Of a DNA stretch of 64,000 nucleotides, positions 26,743 through 36,250 are shown piece after piece. The stretch is from Bin80 sp026709335. Lineage in GTDB: Bacteria; Bacteroidota; Rhodothermia; Rhodothermales; Bin80. The notes beneath the pieces were generated by a model that saw nothing but the letters and a program-made list of their open reading frames with translations, was not told where the DNA came from and ran no database searches. The first letter of the stretch is position 1; the number at the start of each line of letters is the position of its first letter. The position numbers were made by a program, and so were the translations under genes. The stretch lies in contig OZ241385.1 in NCBI GenBank assembly GCA_965200825.1, forward strand, positions 2,914,001-2,978,000, in the 5' to 3' direction.

Positions 26743-27058
26743 ATTAGAATAAAATTGATTTAATGAATGGGTAACGTAAAATAATCCTCGAGAAGTCTGG
26801 TCATCTGCACGAGACGAAAATCTGGCTGCTGGACAAATATCGTATCCATGGTCCCGGCATACACCATCATCATAGGGTTGAATGATTCAGAATCTCCTTT
26901 AACGGAGTCAAGAGAAAATGGCTTCACTCAAAATCAATAAAATGGAAACATGTAAATTTAGGGAACGTCAAGTAGTCGGGGGGAATTTCACCCCTCGGCT
27001 ACTCACAGAACCGAGCGTGAGCTCCGGCTTCCATTTTGCTAATCTGGCCCCACTCGTC
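26743..27058. other. Intergenic between atpD and the metalloprotease gene
   Basis: 316 bp between divergent genes, so it should hold two promoters. The first 220 bp show nothing I can name. The last part contains a probable group II intron relic (26965-27035). An in-frame opening runs back through this region from the metalloprotease, but it reads through the relic and is not part of the protein. Confidence 0.5.
26965..27035 (-). other. Probable group II intron 3'-end relic (domain V/VI-like)
   Basis: On the minus strand the order is a domain V-like hairpin, AGCCGGAGC...GCTCGGTTCTGTGAG, followed by a strong stem GTAGCCGAGGGG/CCCCCCGACTAC around TGAAATT. The block ...CGGTTCTGTGAG then GGGGTGAAATTCCCC is typical of the 3' ends of bacterial group II introns. 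No reverse transcriptase gene is near. Only this short piece remains, and it is read from the sequence without a covariance model. Confidence 0.45.
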
Positions 27059-29560
27059 ATGAACTTTCCAATCCGTTTTTTGAATACAATCCTGCTTCTC
27101 GCATTGATGACGCTGTCGGTGTATGGGCAAGCAGTGATGTCTATTAGCGAAAAGACTTCGGGCATGGATAAACGAGATGGGTTCTTTCCGCTGTACTGGA
27201 GTGAAGCGACAGGAGATATTTACCTTGAAATCCGAGCTTTGGATCAGGATTTTATTTATGTGACTTCCATGCCCGCAGGGCTCGGATCCAATGATATTGG
27301 ATTGGATCGAAGTCAGTTGGGCAGCACGCGAGTGGTTCGTTTTGAGCGCAGTGGCCCCAAAATTCTGCTGGTCATGCCGAACCTGCGCTACCGTGCTGAG
27401 TCAGAGTCACCGGCAGAGCGTGCATCGGTGCAGGAAGCTTTTGCAGAAGCAGTTATCTGGGGGTTTACGGTGGAAGCTGAGGAGGAAGGAAATGTTCTTG
27501 TGAAAGCAACCGATTTTGTAGTCCAGGATGCCAATGGTGTTGTACGCAGGTTAAAGGCGGCGCAGCAGGGCAGTTTCGCATTGGACAAAAGTCGCAGTGC
27601 TCCGATTCCATCCATGCTGAAGGCTTTTCCCGAAAACACAGAAATGGAAGCGCGAATCACGTTCACCTCTTCAAATCCCGGTCCTTATGTGCGCGATGTA
27701 GCGGCCGATCCGTACTCTGTGACACTGAGCGTACGGCATTCGTTCGTGATGCTCCCCGACAGCGGGTACACTCCGCGGGAGTTTCATCCGGGAGCCGGAT
27801 ATGGTGCTGTCAGCTATATGGATTATGCAGTTCCTATTGGGGAGGATATGATGAAGCGCTACATTCGACGGCATCGCCTTGTTAAACAGAATCCGGGCTT
27901 GGAGATCAGTGATCCGGTTTCTCCAATCGTATACTATCTGGACCCCGGAACACCGGAGCCTGTGCGGGGAGCTCTTCTGGATGGTGCCCGGTGGTGGTCC
28001 AAGGCATTTGAGGCAGCCGGGTTCTCAAATGCATTTCGGATTGAGATTCTGCCCGAAGGTGCAGATCCGATGGATGTACGATACAACACGATTCAATGGG
28101 TTCACCGTGCAACCCGTGGCTGGAGCTATGGTGCAAGTGTGGTGGATCCCCGGACCGGTGAAATTATCAAGGGACACGTCACATTGGGCTCATTACGTGT
28201 ACGGCAAGATTATCTGATTGCCGAAGGTTTGTTGGCTCCATACACTGATTCGATTGTAGATGATGATCCAATGCTCTCCATGTCTCTGGCACGGATCCGG
28301 CAATTATCTGCGCACGAAGTTGGACACACGCTGGGGCTCAGTCATAACTTTACATCTTCGGCAAATCGCCGCGCTTCCGTGATGGATTACCCTGCGCCTT
28401 ATGCTGTACTGGGTGAGAGTGGAGAGATTGATCTGGATGCTGCATATACAACCGGAGTCGGGGAGTGGGACAAGGTTGCAATTGCGTATGGGTACGTGCA
28501 ACCAATGCCGGATGAAAGTGAGCAGGAGTTACTCAGCGCAATTCTGCAGAAAGCGTGGGCGCAAGGGTTGCAGTATATCACCGATGCAGATGCCCGTCCG
28601 ACGGGTGCTGCACACCCGCTTGCCAATCTATGGGATAATGGAGACGATATGGTTCGTGCACTATATCACGAAATGGAGATCCGAAACGTTGCTCTGGCTC
28701 GTTTCGGAGAGGAAGTAATTCGGAAGGGGAGGCCACTGGCGACCATGGAGGAAGTCCTGGTTCCGCTGTACCTTCGACATCGCTATCAGGTGGAGGCGAC
28801 CGCCAAATTACTTGGAGGAGTGACCTACACATATGCAATGCGGGGAGATGGCCAGGCATCAGTTGCACCGGTGGAAGGTGAGGTTCAGCAGGCTGCCTTG
28901 CAGGCGCTGTTGACCGTAGTTTCACCAAGCGCACTTCGCGTTCCTGAAAGTGTACGTATGAATCTTCCTCCCCGACCTCCAGGCTATCTGAGGAATCGAG
29001 AGTTATTTCAACGTCATACAGGTCTTACTTTTGACTCGTACTCTCCCGCGGCCGCTGTCGCGACTTTGGTATTCACACAGATTCTCAACCCGGAACGGGC
29101 CGCCCGCATGGTTTATCAAACCGATCTTGATGCTATCTCGCCTGATTTTCATGAGGTAATGGAATTTGTCAGCGATCAAATCTGGGGATCTCCCATCTCG
29201 GACGATCCGTACGAGGCTGAATTACAGCGTGTGGTGCAACAGGTCTGGATTGACGAGTTGATTGGATTGGCCAGTAATCGTGGTGCAGCCCCTCCGGTTC
29301 GTGCGATCGTGCTGGAGCGGTTACGAGAATTTAAAGAATGGATCCCTGTGACTTCAGTACCCAGGCAGGATCACCGAACTCGATATCATCGCAAGATGGT
29401 ACTGGATGAGATTGAGAGATACCTGCTCAGGGATTACGAGATAGAGGAACGGAGGGTTCGTCCGGGCATTCCTCCAGGATCTCCTATCGGGGTCACTATA
29501 CGCAGAGAGATGCTCCACGCGTTCTTAAATGCTACCGAAGTTGAATGGTGCAGTCATTAG
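27059..29560 (+). CDS. Zinc-dependent metalloprotease (DUF5117/DUF5118 type)
   Basis: 833 aa from the ATG at 27059, chosen because it gives a signal peptide (about 1-24, FLNTILLLALMTLSVYGQ) and leaves out the intron relic. N-terminal part GMDKRDGFFPLYWSEATGDIYLEI matches the DUF5118/DUF5117 regions. The metzincin-like zinc site HEVGHTLGLSHN (H419, E420, H423, H429) is intact. C-terminal DUF4953-like region with ADARPTGAAHPLANLWDNGDDM. Secreted or periplasmic protease found in Bacteroidota-like bacteria; its substrate is unknown. Confidence 0.92.
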   Translation: MNFPIRFLNTILLLALMTLSVYGQAVMSISEKTSGMDKRDGFFPLYWSEATGDIYLEIRALDQDFIYVTSMPAGLGSNDIGLDRSQLGSTRVVRFERSGPKILLVMPNLRYRAESESPAERASVQEAFAEAVIWGFTVEAEEEGNVLVKATDFVVQDANGVVRRLKAAQQGSFALDKSRSAPIPSMLKAFPENTEMEARITFTSSNPGPYVRDVAADPYSVTLSVRHSFVMLPDSGYTPREFHPGAGYGAVSYMDYAVPIGEDMMKRYIRRHRLVKQNPGLEISDPVSPIVYYLDPGTPEPVRGALLDGARWWSKAFEAAGFSNAFRIEILPEGADPMDVRYNTIQWVHRATRGWSYGASVVDPRTGEIIKGHVTLGSLRVRQDYLIAEGLLAPYTDSIVDDDPMLSMSLARIRQLSAHEVGHTLGLSHNFTSSANRRASVMDYPAPYAVLGESGEIDLDAAYTTGVGEWDKVAIAYGYVQPMPDESEQELLSAILQKAWAQGLQYITDADARPTGAAHPLANLWDNGDDMVRALYHEMEIRNVALARFGEEVIRKGRPLATMEEVLVPLYLRHRYQVEATAKLLGGVTYTYAMRGDGQASVAPVEGEVQQAALQALLTVVSPSALRVPESVRMNLPPRPPGYLRNRELFQRHTGLTFDSYSPAAAVATLVFTQILNPERAARMVYQTDLDAISPDFHEVMEFVSDQIWGSPISDDPYEAELQRVVQQVWIDELIGLASNRGAAPPVRAIVLERLREFKEWIPVTSVPRQDHRTRYHRKMVLDEIERYLLRDYEIEERRVRPGIPPGSPIGVTIRREMLHAFLNATEVEWCSH

Positions 29561-29699
29561 AGGATTGTGTCTCGGACTGATTTATAAGGAAATTAGTAGG
29601 TGGCTGCCTAGCTTGTAGTTATGAACTCGCTGTCGAAATTCTTCGAAATTATATTTTAACAGCGCGCGAGCTTGTCGATTTTGTCCGTGGACAGATGGT

Positions 29700-30269
29700 T
29701 CATTGCATCAGAGCCATCGGAGCAAGTTCATCAAACTTGTGTGCGGCCTGATCAAGCCGGTCTTCGGGGAGTTGATCCAGTCTGGGGCAGGGGATTTGGG
29801 CCAGCGCCTTGATCTGGTTTGTTGCGCGTCCACTCTGGGTTCGTTGCCCCTGGGTCCAGTGAACCAAAAATCCGAGTGTTGAGTTGGCCCACAATGCAAA
29901 GCTCTTGCAGATCCGCTCATCCTCATGTTGCAGCGAGGTCCATGCCCGCCCACCCATTCCGGGGTAATTGGTCACGGCTGCCAGGAGCGCCTGAGAGGTC
30001 CAGCGCATGTTTCGTGCATAGAATAAGGTGCTGCGGAATTGTCGCATGGCTTCCCGGTCCTGGTCAGATCCAACGCCTGCCGGCGCAGATCCTTTGTGCG
30101 TGAGCGATACGCACAGTTGCGTCTGTGTTTTGCTGTCCGCTTTCCACAGAGCGCGATCCGATCCCAGAGCATCTACACGAGGGTCAAATACCGGATTGAA
30201 CTCAAAAGCACCAATTTGATTTGCCCTATCATGATGGAAAACTGGCGAATTTGAATCTCTCCCGAATAC
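29700..30269 (-). pseudogene. Headless C-terminal gene fragment, methylase-like family
   Basis: An open frame of 190 codons runs from just after an in-frame stop at 30270-30272 to the stop at 29700, with no credible start codon before an internal Met at 30047. The text reads AFEFNPVFDPRVDALGSDRALW, then FRSTLFYARNMRWTSQALL, MGGRAWTSL, FALWANSTLGFLVHW and GRATNQIKALAQIPCP. To my eye this is the C-terminal target-recognition-like end of large uncharacterised proteins related to N6-adenine methylases (the WxNSTLG...Q..GR pattern); this is recall, not a search. The N-terminal part is missing, so it is called a truncated remnant. It lies 97 bp before the RecQ-like gene. Confidence 0.5.
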
Positions 30270-30365
30270 TCAATATGAAAATGATTGAACCATCGTATAT
30301 TGAAGTTAATATTACAAACTTGGATATATTTTCGATTCATTAGTGCTCTCTGAGCTGGCCTGTCC

Positions 30366-32483
30366 ATGCCATCGATCGAACGTCCGGATACGCTCAAAGA
30401 AGTTGCCCTGCAATATCTTCGTGATGCAGTTTGTAATGCGGACGCCCAATTTCGTGATGGCCAATGGGAGAGTATTGAACAGGCAGTCAAGGGGAATCGG
30501 GTTCTGGTTGTTCAGCGTACGGGTTGGGGGAAGACGATGGTATATACAATCTCGACCAAGCTCAGGCGGGAAAGGGGTGCAGGTCCTTCATTGATGATTT
30601 CTCCACTTGTCGCACTGATGCGTAATCAGAAGCATGCAGCAAGTACCCTTGGACTTAATGCACAAAGGATGACGGGGGACAACTTTGATGAGTGGAGGGA
30701 AATTCATAAAAAACTCATTAAAGGGGAAGTAGACCTTCTGATGGTCACTCCCGAGCGACTTGCGAATGACCGTTTTATCACGAACACGTTGCCGTTGATT
30801 GCAGATGGACTTGGAATGTTGATTATCGATGAGGCTCACTGTATTTCGGATTGGGGGCATGATTTTCGTCCTGATTATCAGCGCATTCGCAGAGTTCAGG
30901 AAATGATTCCGCAGGGGGCTGCAATTGTGGCGACCACGGCAACGGCAAACAATCGGGTTGTAGAAGATGTGCGAGGACAACTGGGAGACGGGATTCAGGT
31001 CACCCGAGGGAGCCTGGTTCGGCGAAGTTTGCAACTCCACAACTTTAAGATTCCTGAAGCCGGTACGAGACTTGCCTGGATGGCCTGGGCGATTGCAGAT
31101 CATCTGCCGGGTAGCGGAATCATTTATGTGCTTACACGCAGAGATGCAGATTTGGTCGCCCACTGGCTTCAGTCCAGGAAGATCAAGGCATTTGCCTACC
31201 ACGGAGATTCAGGAGAGCGGGAGGAGTTGGAAAACAGACTCATGAACAATGATATTAAAGTTCTGGTTGCGACGATTGCGCTGGGCATGGGGTTTGACAA
31301 GCCTGATCTGTCGTTCATCATTCATTATCAGCGCCCGGGATCTGTTGTACATTATTATCAGCAGGTGGGCCGCGCTGGCAGGGGAATCACGGATGCATAC
31401 GGGTTTCTTTTATGGGGGGAGGAGGATGAACGCATTGCAGACTACTTTCTGGACAACGCCTTTCCATCACAGGCGGAAATTGATGAAGTTCTTGGCGTAC
31501 TTGAAGAGACCGATGGTGGCTTGACGTTGAAAGAAATCATGTTCCGCGTCAACCTGAAAAAAAGCAGAATTGAGAAAGTTCTGAAACTAGCTTCACTGGA
31601 GTCTCCCGCGCCGGTCATCTATGAAGCCGGGAAAGCTGGGGCATGGTATGCGACCGGAGATGTGTATGGGTTTCAAGTTCCAGCGGAACGAATCAAACGG
31701 TTGAAAGAGATTCGTGAGCACGAAAAAAATCAGATGCGTGAATACATGAATCATGACGGATGCCTCATGGCCTTTCTTCAACGAGCACTCGATGACGAAA
31801 CTGCACAGGACTGTGGGCGCTGCCGAAACTGCACCAATCGGACAGAAAAATCATTTTTGCCCAAGCCGGAAATAATTCAAGAAGCCGAAAAGTTTATCCG
31901 GAAGCGCCCCATTGTAATTTTCCCGAAGCGCAAGTGGCCAATCTCGGAGCTCTCGGATCACCCGATTCATGAGACGCAGCAAATTTTGCCAGAATTTCGG
32001 GCATCGGTCGGGTTTTCACTTTGCAGAGCGTTTGATGATAACCTTGGAGATGAGATTCTTATGCAGCGAAGACGCAGATCTCAGTATTCCGAGGCTGTCG
32101 TGGATGCGTTTTGCGAAGCTCTAAAATCTCGAATCCAGCAAGAGGGAATCGTTTGTGTGACGTATGTACCGCCACGCAACCGTAGGCGACATGTTCCGAT
32201 TCTGGCTTCAGCACTTGCCAGTAATCTTGGACTCCAGTTGATTGATGCGGCGACCAGGGTCAAAACTGGAAGATCACAGGGTGATTTTAAGAACCCTGTT
32301 CAGCGCTCTCGCAATATAGCGGATGTCTTTGTAATTGATGCTCCCTGTAAAAGCCCTACATTCCTGATAGATGATATCGTTGTGAGTGGTTGGACGATGG
32401 CAACTATGGCTGCACTCTTGCGCTATGACGGGTGCCCCAAGGTGATTCCGGCAGTACTGGTTACACGTAGTTTGTCTGAATGA
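30366..32483 (+). CDS. RecQ-like helicase with C-terminal phosphoribosyltransferase domain, PsyrT-like
   Basis: 705 aa. SF2 helicase core: Walker A RTGWGKT at 51-57, DEAH at 155-158 (IIDEAHCISDWGHDFRPDY), motif III TTATANN, motif VI QVGRAGRG near 333. RecQ zinc-binding part with C466 and the trio C483, C486, C489 (CGRCRNC). About 530-705 is a PRTase-like domain with the PRPP motif FLIDDIVVSGWTMATMA. RecQ-PRTase followed by a DprA-like gene is the layout of PsyrTA, where this protein is the toxin and phage-defence effector. The next gene starts inside its stop (ATGA), so the module is one operon. Confidence 0.88.
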   Translation: MPSIERPDTLKEVALQYLRDAVCNADAQFRDGQWESIEQAVKGNRVLVVQRTGWGKTMVYTISTKLRRERGAGPSLMISPLVALMRNQKHAASTLGLNAQRMTGDNFDEWREIHKKLIKGEVDLLMVTPERLANDRFITNTLPLIADGLGMLIIDEAHCISDWGHDFRPDYQRIRRVQEMIPQGAAIVATTATANNRVVEDVRGQLGDGIQVTRGSLVRRSLQLHNFKIPEAGTRLAWMAWAIADHLPGSGIIYVLTRRDADLVAHWLQSRKIKAFAYHGDSGEREELENRLMNNDIKVLVATIALGMGFDKPDLSFIIHYQRPGSVVHYYQQVGRAGRGITDAYGFLLWGEEDERIADYFLDNAFPSQAEIDEVLGVLEETDGGLTLKEIMFRVNLKKSRIEKVLKLASLESPAPVIYEAGKAGAWYATGDVYGFQVPAERIKRLKEIREHEKNQMREYMNHDGCLMAFLQRALDDETAQDCGRCRNCTNRTEKSFLPKPEIIQEAEKFIRKRPIVIFPKRKWPISELSDHPIHETQQILPEFRASVGFSLCRAFDDNLGDEILMQRRRRSQYSEAVVDAFCEALKSRIQQEGIVCVTYVPPRNRRRHVPILASALASNLGLQLIDAATRVKTGRSQGDFKNPVQRSRNIADVFVIDAPCKSPTFLIDDIVVSGWTMATMAALLRYDGCPKVIPAVLVTRSLSE

Positions 32484-34321
32484 TCATGGTTTGGCCTCTC
32501 TCGGATGATACCAATGCAATCATGCTTCTCTATGGATGGTTTGGAGCAGAGCAACAACCTCTTTCCCTCTCAGAGTATAATATGCTTGTGGAATGGCTTC
32601 ACCGGCACCAATATCGACCTCACCATCTGATTGACGGCGTTTGCAATTCTGCGGAAGTGGCTGATGAAACAGATCTCAGCCATGACCGACTGAAATCACT
32701 TTTGGATCGAAGAATCACCTTGGGGTTTTATCTGGAGGAGTGGCAACGCAGAGGTTACTGGATTCTGGGACGGGGAGATGCCATTTATCCGAAACGAATT
32801 CGGCAATGTTTGGGATCACAGGCGCCTCCGCTTTTGTTCGGAACCGGAGAAATCAATCTACTGGATCGGGGTGGAGTGGCCGTGATTGGTCCAGATCCGG
32901 TAGGGCAGCCACCAAGTGAGTCGACCAGAACAATTGCCAATCTCTGTGCCCAACATGATTATCCAACGATCACTGCCGGGAGTCAGGAGATTGCTACGGT
33001 TACAGCAGAAAATGTAGTGAGTGCTGGAGGCAGACTTGTATGGGTGCTTTCCGGCCGGCAGTTGAGTAAGCCTTTAGAGAAGAAAATTCGACATGCAAAG
33101 GCATCCAGAAAAATAGCTCTCCTCGCCAGTCGCAGTCCCGCCGATCCCAGGTCCATGCCCCAGGAGCCGGAAATTGGACGCCTTCTAATAGCTCTTTGCA
33201 ATTCAGCAGTGTATGTCGATGGTACAGAGTTCAGTGTGGATCCTTATGATTTTCGGCCGGCCATGGAGACATATCAATCTCGGCGCACCTTCTTTGTATG
33301 GTCGGATGAATATGCCACTAGGGCGGTTGATCAATTGCTAAAAGCGGGGGGACATATTTGGAAAAATGAACAAGATTCGATTGCTGCCGGACTTTTTGAG
33401 GTTAACACGGAGGTCGGCTCGGAGGCTAGGACAGATTGTGGCCCTGAATTAGAGTCGCTGGCTTTATTACAACCAGTTGATGCGAGGGATCGTCCAGAAG
33501 ATCAGAAGCAATCCAATACAGCATTGGAGAACTCCGATATTGATGAGCAAACTGAGTTGCCTGGTCACAAGGACCCCTCCGAGTATGTTCAGGGAGAATT
33601 GTTTGATATCCATCCGGAGATCTCACAAGGTGGAGAAATTTGGAAATTGACTCGTAATGATCCTGGTTACCCTGCATCAATTCGGGCAAGTATGGGAGAT
33701 GATGCTCCGAGATTGATTCTGGGAGTCGGGGAGAAAAATATGACGGGTAGGAATAGATTGGCAATTATTGGACCGGATTCTATCCCATCCGCAAGAATTA
33801 AAAAAGTCTGTGAGATAGCGACGAAGTTGAATCGACCAGTCATTGTTGTAGGGCATTTAAGAATGGCGAGAGAGATTGTCCACGTGGTACATAAATGCTC
33901 CGGTTCTGTGATCTGGATTCTGGATGACGAAGAACTGAAATTGCGCTTGAAGAGTCCTTATCAGCAGGCGCTCCGAGAGCACCACCTAATCATGCTTGCG
34001 GTAAAAAAATCCGATATGTCCAAGAACTCCGGCCTCATTGGATCCCTTGCCGTCGGATTAGCCGATGAGGTCCTGTATGTGGATGGATCCAACTTTGGGG
34101 AAAGTAGCAAGCGGGAGGATCGATTTGGTGCCCGAGTTGCGGCCTTGGGACGGTTGGAGATCTGCAGATTATTGTATGGACGTAAATTATCCCCGGAAGG
34201 GCAACAGGTCAAGGAGAGAGGAGCCAAATCATGGGTAGATGAGGGTGCGGAAATTCACAATTCAGTTGAGGAAAACCCTGGTAAGTACGATGATTCATGG
34301 GGTCAGGTGCAACTGTTTTGA
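32480..34321 (+). CDS. DprA-like protein with two Rossmann domains, PsyrA-like
   Basis: 613 aa. Residues 1-100 are a helical DprA-type N-terminus (MLLYGWFGAEQQPLSLSEYN..., ITLGFYLEEWQRRGYW). A first DprA-like Rossmann domain covers about 95-265 (PPLLFGTGEINLLDRGGVAVIGPD), and a second copy about 395-585 (PRLILGVGEKNMTGRNRLAIIGPD...VIVVGHLRMAREIV). An acidic linker joins them. The canonical DprA signature GxxRGID is not kept, so nucleotide or DNA binding may differ from DprA. In PsyrTA the DprA-like partner neutralises the RecQ-PRTase. It overlaps the helicase gene and is followed after 4 bp by a shorter paralogue. Confidence 0.82.
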   Translation: MIMVWPLSDDTNAIMLLYGWFGAEQQPLSLSEYNMLVEWLHRHQYRPHHLIDGVCNSAEVADETDLSHDRLKSLLDRRITLGFYLEEWQRRGYWILGRGDAIYPKRIRQCLGSQAPPLLFGTGEINLLDRGGVAVIGPDPVGQPPSESTRTIANLCAQHDYPTITAGSQEIATVTAENVVSAGGRLVWVLSGRQLSKPLEKKIRHAKASRKIALLASRSPADPRSMPQEPEIGRLLIALCNSAVYVDGTEFSVDPYDFRPAMETYQSRRTFFVWSDEYATRAVDQLLKAGGHIWKNEQDSIAAGLFEVNTEVGSEARTDCGPELESLALLQPVDARDRPEDQKQSNTALENSDIDEQTELPGHKDPSEYVQGELFDIHPEISQGGEIWKLTRNDPGYPASIRASMGDDAPRLILGVGEKNMTGRNRLAIIGPDSIPSARIKKVCEIATKLNRPVIVVGHLRMAREIVHVVHKCSGSVIWILDDEELKLRLKSPYQQALREHHLIMLAVKKSDMSKNSGLIGSLAVGLADEVLYVDGSNFGESSKREDRFGARVAALGRLEICRLLYGRKLSPEGQQVKERGAKSWVDEGAEIHNSVEENPGKYDDSWGQVQLF

Positions 34322-34325
34322 GGCG

Positions 34326-35216
34326 ATGAGCACTTTATTGAATGATGACACCCATGCAATTCTTTTACTCTGTGCATTTCAGGGAGGAGAGATGGATCAT
34401 TTACCTTTGAAGCTTGTGGAGTACAATCGCGTTGCAACGGTTTTGTATCGGTCAAACCGTCGCCCTGGCGATTTACTGCAGGCAGGATCCTTGTCCGAGT
34501 TAGCAAAGAATGCACGGGTGAGTTTAGACCGGATTCAGTGGTTGCTGGAGCGTCGTATCAATCTCGGTTTCAGTCTGGAGGAATGGCAGCGAAAGGGGAT
34601 TTGGGTCATGGCACGCAGTGATCCTGACTACCCAGTGGCGATTCGGAAGAATATGCGCAACGCTGCTCCGCCATTACTGTTTGGAGCAGGAAACCAAGAT
34701 TTACTGAATTCAGGTGGACTAGCAGTTATGGGGCCGGATTTCATTCCAGAGGGTAGATTGAAGAAGGCCTGTGATTTAACCGGAAAGCATGAAGCTATCG
34801 TGATTGTGGCTGGTCACTTGAGGGTGTCAAAGAAAATCGTTCAGGCAGTTGAGGAGCGCCAGGGCTATATCCTTTGGGTTTTACATGACGGGGTACTTAA
34901 ACAGCGTCTGAAAAAATCTCATCGTCGTACGATCCACAACAACCGGATGGTTATGATTACGACACAAAGCCCCTGTAGCTTCGATCAATCCGATAAACAG
35001 GCCGTTGTTGGCGAACTGGCTGTTGCGTTTGCAGATGAGGTCCTGTATGTGGATGGATCCAATTTTAGGGAAAGCAGCAAGCGGAAGGATCGATTTGGGA
35101 CTAAATCTGCAGCATTGAAGCGATCCGAGATCTGTCAATTATTACATGGACGCAAGATTTCTCCGGAGGGCCAGGAACTTAGACAGCGCGGTGTCCAATC
35201 CAGGGTTGATAAATAG
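34326..35216 (+). CDS. Second DprA-like protein, PsyrA paralogue
   Basis: 296 aa from the ATG at 34326. Same helical N-terminus as its neighbour (INLGFSLEEWQRKGIWVMARSDPDYP) but only one Rossmann domain (APPLLFGAGNQDLLNSGGLAVMGPD...VIVAGHLRVSKKIV). Its C-terminus is nearly the same as the second domain of the 613-aa protein: both have ADEVLYVDGSNF, ESSKR-DRFG and a GRK-SPEGQ motif. A duplication inside the operon is the simplest explanation. It may be a spare or specialised antitoxin. Confidence 0.8.
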   Translation: MSTLLNDDTHAILLLCAFQGGEMDHLPLKLVEYNRVATVLYRSNRRPGDLLQAGSLSELAKNARVSLDRIQWLLERRINLGFSLEEWQRKGIWVMARSDPDYPVAIRKNMRNAAPPLLFGAGNQDLLNSGGLAVMGPDFIPEGRLKKACDLTGKHEAIVIVAGHLRVSKKIVQAVEERQGYILWVLHDGVLKQRLKKSHRRTIHNNRMVMITTQSPCSFDQSDKQAVVGELAVAFADEVLYVDGSNFRESSKRKDRFGTKSAALKRSEICQLLHGRKISPEGQELRQRGVQSRVDK

Positions 35217-35279
35217 GCTGGAATACTGCACTTATGTCAAATAAGTAATTTTTCATATGTGCATTATCTTAGGTTAGTG

Positions 35280-36034
35280 TGCATGGAACATTTTGTCAGG
35301 TTTCCCGTGGAAGAAAATAAGAATGTGAGATGCGTCGTCTGAATCGTAGCATATTGCAACTGTCAGCACATTCTGTATTCTACGGGTACACACATGAAAT
35401 TTTTAGATTGCTTTTCATCAATCGATTGCCAGTGTAAGTTCATGTCCAGAGCTATTTTGAGGTTATGGAGCTAAACTTTATCGTAGCGACATCAAGTATT
35501 ATTGCGACCCTTGTACTCGGATTGTGGCGTATAAGCGCTTCTCACAGTAAGCGTACGGATCAACTCCGGCGTGATATACGTGCGGATATGGAGAGGATGG
35601 AGGCGAATAGGCGTGCGGATATGGAGAGAATGGAGGAGAGGATGGAGAAAATGGAGGCGAATAGGCGTGCGGATATGGAGAGAATGGAGGAGAGGATGGA
35701 GAAAATGGAGGAGAATAGACGTGCGGATATGGAGAGAATGGAGGCGAGGATGGAGGAGTTTCGTCATGAAATGCTTGCTGTCCTGAAGGAACTGTCGGAT
35801 GCTGTTGCAAAACTTGACAGTCGTGTTTCCTATGTTGAAGGCATACTCGATCGCAGATCTAGGCGTGAAGTTCCTCCTCTTGATCTACCTGCAAATCTAT
35901 AATAAATCTCGGGCTGGATGAGAATAATCCCTGGTAATGGATGAGGGATATTTGATGCCTATTCGGGAGCTCGTTCAAGCCAGATTGTGGCTGGTCCATC
36001 GTTTATCAGAGACACTTGCATAGATGCACCAAAA
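35280..36034 (+). repeat. Long direct repeat, copy 1 (coiled-coil gene plus dtd 3' end)
   Basis: Nearly identical to 36244-37034, apart from a 33-bp difference inside the coiled-coil gene and a few point changes. It runs from TGCATGGAACATTTTG through the coiled-coil gene and its 3' flank into the last codons of dtd, ending after ACCAAAATGGC. Confidence 0.9.
35465..35902 (+). CDS. Membrane-anchored repeat coiled-coil protein, copy 1
   Basis: 145 aa. N-terminal transmembrane helix (about 5-22, FIVATSSIIATLVLGLW), a basic turn (SHSKRTDQLRR), then a charged coiled coil of tandem units, 11 residues (ADMERMEANRR) or 18 residues (the same plus a 7-residue insert EERMEKM), and a C-terminal part FRHEMLAVLKELSDAVAKLDSRVSYVEGILDRRSRR ending in PPLDLPANL. 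Eleven- and seven-residue units both keep a coiled-coil register. Unknown function. It lies in a repeated block with the 3' end of dtd. Confidence 0.75.
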   Translation: MELNFIVATSSIIATLVLGLWRISASHSKRTDQLRRDIRADMERMEANRRADMERMEERMEKMEANRRADMERMEERMEKMEENRRADMERMEARMEEFRHEMLAVLKELSDAVAKLDSRVSYVEGILDRRSRREVPPLDLPANL

Positions 36035-36250
36035 TGGCTAATAGAAGACATTGCAATGTGGCCATTGAGCTGCCCCTGGAAGTAATTGAGCCCCTGCGGG
36101 CGTGCAAGAGCCAATGTAGTCACAAACCGAGCTGTGCGGTCTGATGTATCTTTGAGTAACTGAAGTATCAGATTACGGTTGGCCTCCGCATCAGTAAGCT
36201 GGCCTGCAAAGCGGGCTGAACGTACTCCGGGGTCCCCGCCGAGTGCATGG
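35959..36250 (-). pseudogene. Chimeric dtd-rdgB fragment
   Basis: The minus-strand text joins an internal piece of RdgB (HALGGDPGVRSARFAGQL to LNGHIAMS, equal to 37562-37768) directly to the last about 26 residues of Dtd (HFGASMQVSLINDGP...). About 527 bp that separate these parts in the intact genes are missing. It lacks the start of both genes, so neither enzyme can be made. It arose by tandem duplication of the neighbouring locus followed by a deletion. Confidence 0.88.

Noticed and set aside
26918..27058. N-terminal extension of the metalloprotease
   Set aside because: The extension reads through the intron-like relic and hides the signal peptide that begins at 27059.
35571..35765. Short tandem repeats that could look like a CRISPR array
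   Set aside because: They are 33- and 54-bp in-frame coding repeats of a coiled coil without unique spacers.
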